Below, piece after piece: positions 1 to 5,176 of a stretch of 6,607 nt of DNA; positions within the stretch are counted from its first letter, which is position 1; the number at the start of each line of letters is the position of its first letter. Location: positions 1 to 6,607 of the forward strand of contig JASFBI010000108.1 of NCBI GenBank assembly GCA_030149595.1. The letters run 5' to 3'. The notes beneath the pieces are model-generated. The model saw nothing but the letters and a program-made list of their open reading frames with translations, searched no databases and was not told the DNA's origin. The position numbers and the translations under genes were made by a program. Source of the DNA: Desulfobacterales bacterium (GTDB taxonomy: Bacteria > Desulfobacterota > Desulfobacteria > Desulfobacterales > DAOWNP01).

Positions 1-2
1 GA

Positions 3-287
3 GCTTTGTTTTATTATGGTAAAAAGAGAAAAGATGCAGTTGGAAATATAATGTACAGGCAGGCTGCAGGGTGGATTGTAAGTCTTGCTGTTTTTGGTAT
101 TATTATACCAAATATAAATAACTGGGGGCATGGAGGTGGAGTAATAGCAGGAATATGTTTGGGATTATTGCTGGGTAAAGATCTGGTGTATTTTGAAGTC
201 CTAATTAGATTTTTGGGAAGAGTTTGTATAACAGCAACACTACTTGTTTTAGTATGGGTGGTTTTTATAGCAGCAACTAAAATATAA
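3..287 (+). CDS. Rhomboid-family intramembrane protein, C-terminal fragment (5' end outside window)
   Basis: The frame is open from the left edge (first full codon at base 3) to a TAA at 285-287, so this is the last 94 residues of a longer protein. It shows a motif INNWGHGGGVIAG, which matches the last conserved rhomboid helix; the usual form is like DNW-x-H-x-GG-x-x-x-G. The histidine codon at 129-131 would be the catalytic-dyad histidine, and the partner serine (GxSG) would lie upstream, outside the window. Three hydrophobic segments are visible: just before the motif, the motif helix itself, and a final helix near the C-terminus. Rhomboids cleave transmembrane substrates within the inner membrane. 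A TTG at 6-8 could be read as a start, but it would remove most of the fold, so I treat the gene as truncated by the window. It could be an inactive rhomboid, since the serine is not visible. The next gene starts 24 bp downstream on the same strand. Confidence 0.72.
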   Translation, partial: ALFYYGKKRKDAVGNIMYRQAAGWIVSLAVFGIIIPNINNWGHGGGVIAGICLGLLLGKDLVYFEVLIRFLGRVCITATLLVLVWVVFIAATKI

Positions 288-311
288 TAAAATAGTAAAG
301 AACTTAAAATA

Positions 312-785
312 ATGATTGAAAAAATAGTTTCAGGTGGACAAACTGGTGCAGACAGAGCAGCTCTTGATGCTGCAATGGATTGCGGAGTTGATTGTGGTGG
401 CTGGATTCCCAAGGGAAGAAAAACAGAGGATGGGTTTTTACCAGAAAAGTATAAATTAAAAGAGATGGAGTGTGATAAATATCAGGCAAGAACAAAGAAA
501 AATGTTGTTGATTCCGATGCAACTCTTATAATTTCTCATGGGTATTTAAATGGCGGATCTAATTATACCATGATTGTGTGTAATAAACTTGGAAAACCTG
601 TAATGCATATTGATTTAAATATTATAAGTGAAAACAGGGCTGTTGATATAATTTGCAAATGGATATTAGATAACAGTATTAATGTATTGAATGTAGCAGG
701 CCCCAGATTAAGTAAAGATAGAAAGATTTATAATCGGGCATATAAAATTATCTGCTCGGTTATAGAGAAAAAGAAGCTTGTTTAA
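312..785 (+). CDS. Putative molybdenum-cofactor carrier family protein (SLOG/Rossmann-like)
   Basis: A complete 157-residue protein with ATG start and TAA stop. The N-terminus carries SGGQTGADRAALD (residues 7-19), a glycine-rich nucleotide/phosphate-binding loop typical of the putative Moco-carrier family, which belongs to the wider SLOG (LOG/YpsA/DprA-like) Rossmann fold. Further family signatures are GGWIPKGRKTEDG (29-41), RTKKNVVDSDATLII (60-74), a GGS turn (81-83), GKPV (94-97) and a C-terminal NVAGPR (127-132). Length is about normal for the family. The name comes from the algal Moco carrier protein. For bacterial members the ligand is not established, and a nucleotide-derived ligand is equally plausible. 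No signal peptide or membrane segment is present, so it should be cytosolic. No clear Shine-Dalgarno precedes the ATG (only an AAAGAA-like stretch), and with a 24-bp gap it may be read through from the rhomboid gene. The family call is firm; the function is not. Confidence 0.85.
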   Translation: MIEKIVSGGQTGADRAALDAAMDCGVDCGGWIPKGRKTEDGFLPEKYKLKEMECDKYQARTKKNVVDSDATLIISHGYLNGGSNYTMIVCNKLGKPVMHIDLNIISENRAVDIICKWILDNSINVLNVAGPRLSKDRKIYNRAYKIICSVIEKKKLV

Positions 786-820
786 GATATTTGAAAAAAA
801 TATTGTTGTTAAAATAAAAA

Positions 821-849
821 AGCCGGAAATTTTTTGTCAATTTCCGGCT
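821..849 (-). terminator. Rho-independent terminator of the porin-like gene
   Basis: A perfect 11-bp stem, AGCCGGAAATT (821-831) with AATTTCCGGCT (839-849), closes a 7-nt loop. On the minus strand it is followed by a T-rich tract (complement of 811-820, six Ts after the GGC side, then ATTTT), the classic intrinsic-terminator layout. It lies 54 bp past the stop codon of the minus-strand gene. On the plus strand the stem is followed by AAATCATT with no T run, so it would stop transcription of the 312-785 gene less efficiently, though it may still act on both sides. Confidence 0.85.
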
Positions 850-903
850 AAATCATTAAAACAGAGGGAAAAGCTATTTTATTTTCCTTATGTTTATAAA
901 ATT

Positions 904-2226
904 TTAGAATTCAAATGAAAGCTGAGTTCCTAATTCATATGGATTGTTGTCATTTACAGCTTTTTCTGTTGTAGCATCGCCTGCAAACAAATATGCAGCA
1001 ACAACATCAAGATTAAGACCATCAAGTATTTCATATGAAGCTACAAGGTTAATTTCTGTTCCAAGTTCATCTTCACCACGGGCATCATCTTCTGCAAGAG
1101 CTGCATACCAGATATCACCAGTTATTGTGACTTTGTCAACAGGTGAAAAAGATGCACCTATATTTAATGCCATAATATTAGAAATTTCAACGCCAGGTGA
1201 ATTGTTTGAGACCTGGTTGTCAAATATTCCTTCACCCATGATCTCAGCCCATGCATAATCCTGAGAAAGACCATAAAAAGATTCTATGTCGCTGTCATCA
1301 TCGTTATTATCACCTGATGCATAGAAAATTTCACTGTGTAAGCTAATATCTTCTATTATAGTTTCAACACCTGCTGCAAGCAGATAGGATGAAAAATCCT
1401 GTGAGGTTCCGGCTTCTATAGGATCTGCATCACCTGTTAAATAGATTCCTGTAAACCATACAGTAATATCATTTATTTTTGCATCAACATCAACTCCAAG
1501 ATAAAAAAGATCCAGTTCATAGTTTGTAAGACCTAAGTTTACAGCATTTTTTGAAGTTGCATAGGTAAGAGAAGGAGTAATGGAGATATCATCATTGGCC
1601 TTAAATGTTGGAGCAACAATAAACCAGTCAACATCTAAGTCATTTTTATCTTTTTGATTTATACCACCTGTTGGTTCACCTTCATCATCTGTATCGTGTC
1701 CCTCATATGACTTTATCCAGTAAAAAGGGATGGTTATATCATCATCACTGTATGTAATAGCTATGCCTGATACATCGTCATCTAAAAGAAAACTTCTGTT
1801 AACAACAATAGGTTGTACACCAACTTTGAAATTTGTTGCACCGAGATTAAAATCCACATAGGAGTTTAGTATAGTTATTTCACCGTTGTCTGATCCCATT
1901 TTACCATAAGAATCATTATCACCCCATACAGCATCCATTTCAAATGCATTTACAAACTTAAAATCTTCGCTGATTACAGCTGTATAGAAAAGCTGTGTTT
2001 CGGTATCAAACAGGCTTATATCCTGTTTTTCACTGTCATCACCTGAAAAGTCGTACTGAGCATATGCACGAGTTCTGAAATATGCACCAATTTGATGTTC
2101 TATACCTGCTGCGTCAATCAGTCTGGTATCTTTGTTTTCAGGTCGAAGGTCATCTGCTGCAAATGCTGGAAGAGATAGAGCAATACTGATAATTGCTGTA
2201 ATAATAAAAATGCTATATTTTCGCAT
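904..2226 (-). CDS. Porin-like outer-membrane beta-barrel protein
   Basis: A complete 440-residue protein. Residues 1-23 are a classical Sec signal peptide: RK near the start, a hydrophobic core, and cleavage expected after AFA to leave about 417 residues. The mature part alternates short amphipathic strands with Asp/Asn/Gly-rich turns, and ends in FEF with a terminal phenylalanine, the C-terminal signature recognised by the BAM complex for barrel insertion. This is the pattern of a porin or alginate-export/OprD-like barrel; I cannot name the substrate. The mature chain is strongly acidic, with dense runs such as DNNDDDSD in what should be an external loop. The start is set by AAGGAGA 9 nt upstream and by the signal peptide. 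A strong terminator follows the gene. By eye it is less AT-rich than its neighbours, in keeping with a highly expressed envelope protein. It stands alone as a single-gene transcript, divergent from the FG-GAP gene. The barrel assignment is confident; the exact family is not. Confidence 0.8.
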   Translation of the reverse strand: MRKYSIFIITAIISIALSLPAFAADDLRPENKDTRLIDAAGIEHQIGAYFRTRAYAQYDFSGDDSEKQDISLFDTETQLFYTAVISEDFKFVNAFEMDAVWGDNDSYGKMGSDNGEITILNSYVDFNLGATNFKVGVQPIVVNRSFLLDDDVSGIAITYSDDDITIPFYWIKSYEGHDTDDEGEPTGGINQKDKNDLDVDWFIVAPTFKANDDISITPSLTYATSKNAVNLGLTNYELDLFYLGVDVDAKINDITVWFTGIYLTGDADPIEAGTSQDFSSYLLAAGVETIIEDISLHSEIFYASGDNNDDDSDIESFYGLSQDYAWAEIMGEGIFDNQVSNNSPGVEISNIMALNIGASFSPVDKVTITGDIWYAALAEDDARGEDELGTEINLVASYEILDGLNLDVVAAYLFAGDATTEKAVNDNNPYELGTQLSFEF

Positions 2227-2235
2227 TATTCTTTT

Positions 2236-2242
2236 TCTCCTT
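2236..2242 (-). promoter_or_regulatory. Strong ribosome-binding site of the porin-like gene
   Basis: Read on the minus strand this is AAGGAGA, nearly the full anti-16S complement, with 9 nt to the ATG at 2224-2226. It is the only strong Shine-Dalgarno in the window and fixes the start that gives the complete signal peptide. Confidence 0.85.
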
Positions 2243-2697
2243 AAAAAATAAATTATTGTTTAACACTAAAAAATAATAAATTTCATCTTTAAAAATATAA
2301 TATATTAGTTTACCACCTCCCATTTAAAATATAAAAATATTATTTTTTTCCTTATTTTACTTTGTTTTACTAAAAAAATATTTATAAACATAAAAATAAA
2401 AAAAGTAAAGAAATAATATGTTGGTAATAAATATCTAACTTATTAGGCTAATAAAGATCATAGATTTTTTTGATTTTTTACTAAGACATAATAATAATTA
2501 ATTATAATTTAATTAGCAATTGTATTTGTATACTGTCAAGTTATTTTTTATAAATTATTTAAAGGTGTTAAGTTTTTTTATTAAAAAAGTTTTTTTTAAT
2601 TTGTTTAAATTAAACTATTGTGTTTTATCTGATTTTAAAATGTACAATGTTTTTGGATTGGTTTTGTTTTCAACAGTAATCTGGCATTAAATTATTA
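2243..2697. other. AT-rich divergent intergenic region, no gene found
   Basis: About 450 bp between the porin-like gene and the FG-GAP gene, made almost wholly of A/T with long homopolymer runs. I find no supported coding frame, RNA gene or strong GC hairpin. It must hold both divergent promoters and, as seen, their leaders. TTTTACT occurs at 2355-2361 and 2365-2371, exactly 10 bp apart, and again at 2476-2482. Several promoter-like hexamer pairs can be found, but in such AT-rich DNA they carry little weight. Such tracts are expected to be intrinsically curved and are typical targets of nucleoid proteins; that is inference from composition only. Confidence 0.6.
2526..2554 (+). promoter_or_regulatory. 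Candidate sigma-70-type promoter for the FG-GAP gene
   Basis: TTGTAT (2526-2531), a 17-bp spacer and TATAAA (2549-2554) form a plausible -35/-10 pair on the plus strand, which would start RNA near 2561 and give a leader of about 160 nt. A rival is TACAAT at 2643-2648 with TTGTGT at 2618-2623 (19-bp spacer), which would give a much shorter leader. Both have only three matches in the -35 box, and the AT background makes chance hits likely. Confidence 0.25.
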
Positions 2698-2718
2698 TTG
2701 CCTTTAGTTTTCTTTTTT

Positions 2719-4320
2719 ATGGAGATAGAATTGTATTCTTTTATAAAAAAACTGGTAGTTTCTTTTTTATTTATTTTACTGATAATGGTTTATTCTGCAC
2801 CTGTTTTTTGTAAAGGGGGAAATGTAAAAATTCTTATTTTACCCTTTGATATAAACAGTGAAAAAGATTTATCATATCTTAAATCTGGTATAAAAAATAT
2901 GCTGTATTCCAAATTGGCTGTTAATGCTAATTTAGAAATAATTGCCTATGATGAAAGAACTGATATTGCAGATGAAAATTTTTTAAATGAAAAGTCTCGT
3001 CAAAAAGAGGAACAAAAAAAATCTTTTTCTTTTTATGCTAAAAATAAAATTATAGATGCAGGGCGTAGAGTTAATGCAGATTATATTATAACTGGTCAAA
3101 TAACAGTTTTTGGTGAAACTGTAAACACGGATTTCAGCCTTGTTGAAGTAAAAAGTAAAAGAACACGAATTTTACAAAGTGATATTTCTGATGCAAAGGG
3201 TAGTGTTATAAAAAATGCAGGTATGTTTACCGGAAAACTTGTTCGTTTTTTTAATATCAGTATTGATGATGCAGTAATTTCAGATTTGAAAAAAGGTAAA
3301 AAACAAATATTTACAGGTATGTGGAAAAGTCGTGATTTTAATCTGAAAATAAATTCAATTGCCATTACAGATATCAATGGAGATGGCCAATCAGAGCTTG
3401 TTTTTTCCACTGAAAAAGAGATTTATGTTTATAAAAAAAAGAAAAATAAACTTGAAAAAATATGTGAGTTTAAAAACAATAGAAATGAAAAAATAATATA
3501 TTTTGAAACAGCTGATCTTAATAATAACGGAAAATCTGAAGTTTTTGTAACAAATGTTTCAAAAAAAGATGATAACAGGCTTAAATCTTATGTGCTTGAG
3601 TATGATACAGATGGATTTAAAGTGGTGGAAAAGCGTTTGAAGTGGTATTTTGGATCAGATAAAAACAGCAGGAATGCAAAGAGAATCCTATGTCAGAAGC
3701 AAAAAAGTGGCAAAAAATTCTTTAAAAAAAATATTTATGAAATTGCTTTTTTAAATGGGAAATATATAGAGGGCGATCTGTTTTTATCTTTTAAAAATCT
3801 AACAGTATTTGGCTTAACAGTTGCTGATGTTTTAAATAAAGGTAACAAACAAATTATTTCATATACAAACCGTGATCTATTACTGGTTTCTGATAAAAAA
3901 GGAGACAAAAACTGGATCAGCTCTGAGCCCTATGGTGGAAGTTCAACTTATCTTGAACTGGATTCTGATAGGAAAGAATACAATGATACCCGTATTTTTT
4001 TGAAGCAGAGAATAATTGTTTCAGATTTAGATGGTGATGGAAAAAATGAGTTGATAGTATCAAAAAATAAAGAAGCAGGTTCACATATTTTTAAAAGATT
4101 TAGAAGTTACAGGTCAGGGCATATTGAATCTCTTTTCGCAAATGAGCTGGGGTTTGTTAAAAAGTGGGAAACCCAGGAGGTTTCAGGATATATTGGTGAT
4201 TTTGCAGTTGCAGATCTTGATAATTGCGGGAAAAACAGCCTTGTGTTTGCTGTTGTTAAAAAAGAATCCGGTTTTTTTGAAAAGAGTGTGAGTTATATTG
4301 TTTTTATGGAAAGAGATTAA
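2719..4320 (+). CDS. Exported FG-GAP/VCBS-repeat protein with TolB/CsgG-like N-terminal domain
   Basis: 533 residues from the ATG at 2719. An in-frame TTG at 2698 would add seven residues, but the ATG gives a better signal sequence: a short n-region with a KK pair, a hydrophobic core to about residue 25, and possible cleavage near VFC/KGG. No lipobox is present. Neither start has a recognisable Shine-Dalgarno. Residues about 36-185 begin VKILILPFD and include ADYIITGQI, which resembles TolB/CsgG/FlgO-like alpha-beta domains. The rest holds five FG-GAP-type elements, each a DxDxDG-like loop followed by a hydrophobic strand: DINGDG (218-223), DLNNNG (266-271), DVLNKG (370-375), DLDGDG (436-441) and DLDNCG (499-504). 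The first and fourth look competent for calcium binding and the third is clearly degenerate. Such repeats build beta-propellers, as in integrin alpha chains. Likely periplasmic or surface-located; the partner is unknown. Codons are strongly AT-biased and the protein is lysine-rich. It ends against a convergent hisA-pgm pair. Confidence 0.75.
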   Translation: MEIELYSFIKKLVVSFLFILLIMVYSAPVFCKGGNVKILILPFDINSEKDLSYLKSGIKNMLYSKLAVNANLEIIAYDERTDIADENFLNEKSRQKEEQKKSFSFYAKNKIIDAGRRVNADYIITGQITVFGETVNTDFSLVEVKSKRTRILQSDISDAKGSVIKNAGMFTGKLVRFFNISIDDAVISDLKKGKKQIFTGMWKSRDFNLKINSIAITDINGDGQSELVFSTEKEIYVYKKKKNKLEKICEFKNNRNEKIIYFETADLNNNGKSEVFVTNVSKKDDNRLKSYVLEYDTDGFKVVEKRLKWYFGSDKNSRNAKRILCQKQKSGKKFFKKNIYEIAFLNGKYIEGDLFLSFKNLTVFGLTVADVLNKGNKQIISYTNRDLLLVSDKKGDKNWISSEPYGGSSTYLELDSDRKEYNDTRIFLKQRIIVSDLDGDGKNELIVSKNKEAGSHIFKRFRSYRSGHIESLFANELGFVKKWETQEVSGYIGDFAVADLDNCGKNSLVFAVVKKESGFFEKSVSYIVFMERD

Positions 4321-4357
4321 GAACGAGGAGCTTGTAAAACTAATTTTATCCCCGTTC
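4321..4357 (+). terminator. Imperfect hairpin directly after the FG-GAP gene
   Basis: GAACG (4321-4325) pairs with CGTTC (4353-4357), and GG (4327-4328) with CC (4350-4351) around one A/C mismatch. The inner TAAAA (4335-4339) pairs with TTTTA (4344-4348) around a CTAA loop, leaving an AGCTT bulge. Only three Ts follow, so alone it is a weak terminator. It begins right after the stop codon and may act together with the next hairpin, or protect the mRNA end. Confidence 0.45.
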
Positions 4358-4360
4358 TTT

Positions 4361-4394
4361 AAAATAGTTAAAGCTTTGTAAAGCTATTTTTTTT
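4361..4394 (+). terminator. Rho-independent terminator of the FG-GAP gene, overlapping the 3' end of hisA
   Basis: AAAATAG (4361-4367) pairs with CTATTTT (4384-4390), with an inner CTTT/AAAG segment (4374-4377 with 4380-4383, partly in the loop). The stem runs into eight Ts (4387-4394) on the plus strand. The stem is AT-rich and therefore not very stable, but the T-run is the longest after any hairpin here. The hisA stop codon (4368-4370, minus strand) and its last codons lie inside the structure, so the two convergent transcripts overlap. On the minus strand the stem is followed by only four Ts. Confidence 0.55.
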
Positions 4395-5147
4395 GTTAAA
4401 ATTTACAATATCCTTGTATTTTAACAAGGTTCCTCCAAAAATATCAAGGGCACTGCCTATGGTAAAATCTAAATTCCCTTTTCCGTATTTTTCTATGGTT
4501 TTAATGTCGTTTATAGAGCTTATTCCCCCTGCATATGTTACAGGTAGTTTTCCCCAGTCACCTAATATTTTAACCAAAGGAGTTTCAATGCCCATTAATT
4601 TGCCTTCAACATCTACACCATGTACAAGAAATTCGTGACAATACTTTGACAGCTGCTCTAATAACTGATGGGTAATTATCTCTTTTGTATAGGTTTGCCA
4701 CCTGTCTGTTACTACTATATATTTGCCGTCTTTTACCCTGCAGCTTAAATCTAAAACAAGATGGTTTTTCCCAATATAATTTGAAAGTTTTTTTAACCTC
4801 CCTTTATCTATTATGCCATTGTGAAAAACAAATGATGTGACAATTACAGAACCAGCACCAACGTCAAGCCATTTTCCGGCATTATCCAAATTAATACCAC
4901 CGCCTATTTGCATTCCACCTGGCCAGACAGACAGAGCTGCTTTTGCAGCTTTTTCATTTCCTGATCCAAGTTTTATAACATGGCCTCCCAAAAGCTTATC
5001 TTTTTTATAAAGAGATGCAAACCATTCCGGTGGTTTGTCAGCTTTAAAGTTTGTTTTTAAATCAATATTATTTTTATCTGAAAGACTGGATCCTACTATC
5101 TGTTTTACAACTCCATTGTGAAGATCTATACATGGTCTGAATTGCAT
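4368..5147 (-). CDS. hisA: 1-(5-phosphoribosyl)-5-[(5-phosphoribosylamino)methylideneamino]imidazole-4-carboxamide isomerase, eukaryotic type
   Basis: A complete 259-residue TIM-barrel enzyme that opens the ProFAR aminoaldose ring to the PRFAR aminoketose (Amadori rearrangement), the fourth step of histidine biosynthesis, in the cytosol. It matches the plant/fungal HIS6 form: FRPCIDLHNGVVKQIVGS at the N-terminus, GGHVIKLG (54-61), WPGGMQIGGGI (75-85), LVLDLSCR (130-137), VVTDRW (145-150), FLVHGVDVEG (173-182), VTYAGGIS (203-210) and IGSALDIFGG (230-239). The general acid/base aspartates should be Asp8 in CIDLH and Asp179 in HGVDVEG; phosphate is held by the two GG-containing loops. Typical bacterial HisA is shorter and starts like IPAIDLKDG. 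Nothing is truncated. A weak AGGT lies about 10 nt before the ATG. The gene follows the mutase by 29 bp and is probably co-transcribed with it; no other his gene is visible. Its last codons overlap the convergent terminator. Confidence 0.93.
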   Translation of the reverse strand: MQFRPCIDLHNGVVKQIVGSSLSDKNNIDLKTNFKADKPPEWFASLYKKDKLLGGHVIKLGSGNEKAAKAALSVWPGGMQIGGGINLDNAGKWLDVGAGSVIVTSFVFHNGIIDKGRLKKLSNYIGKNHLVLDLSCRVKDGKYIVVTDRWQTYTKEIITHQLLEQLSKYCHEFLVHGVDVEGKLMGIETPLVKILGDWGKLPVTYAGGISSINDIKTIEKYGKGNLDFTIGSALDIFGGTLLKYKDIVNFNKKNSFTKL

Positions 5148-5157
5148 ATTTATAATT

Positions 5158-5161
5158 ACCT
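5158..5161 (-). promoter_or_regulatory. Weak ribosome-binding site of hisA
   Basis: Read on the minus strand, AGGT lies 10 nt before the hisA ATG in the 29-bp gap after the mutase stop codon. The gap has no GC hairpin and no room for a full promoter, which supports co-transcription with the mutase. The match is short, so the site is tentative. Confidence 0.4.
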
Positions 5162-5176
5162 GTATTTTAAAAAAAA

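Noticed and set aside
14..412. Open frame on the minus strand, 132 codons
   Set aside because: It lies opposite the rhomboid fragment and the start of the Moco-carrier-like gene, both of which have recognisable motifs; its own translation shows no family pattern.
304..522. Open frame on the minus strand, 72 codons
   Set aside because: Antisense to conserved motifs of the 312-785 gene; low-complexity translation rich in His, Phe and Leu.
865..889. Second hairpin, AGGGAAAA with TTTTCCTT, between the porin stop and its terminator
   Set aside because: The stem is short and AT-rich with a 9-nt loop and no proper T-tract on either strand; a real function is not supported.
944..1258. Open frame on the plus strand, 104 codons
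   Set aside because: Antisense to the porin-like gene; Ser/Ala-rich translation typical of a shadow frame and no ribosome-binding site.
2213..2323. Possible 36-residue leader peptide on the minus strand starting MGGGK and overlapping the porin start
   Set aside because: No ribosome-binding site precedes its ATG, the codons are just the AT-rich leader read through, and nothing suggests attenuation.
2534..2539. Perfect minus-strand TTGACA as a -35 box for the porin-like gene
   Set aside because: No acceptable -10 hexamer lies 16-19 bp downstream; the nearest TATAAT is 27 bp away, and the site is about 300 bp from the gene.
2681..2702. Sigma-54-like TGG...TTGC pattern before the FG-GAP gene
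   Set aside because: The GG and GC elements are 15 bp apart, not the required 10.
3096..3410. Open frame on the minus strand, 104 codons
   Set aside because: Antisense to the FG-GAP gene, including its first repeat loop; no recognisable domain.
4393..4638. Open frame on the plus strand, 81 codons
   Set aside because: Opposite the conserved C-terminal half of hisA; no family pattern of its own.
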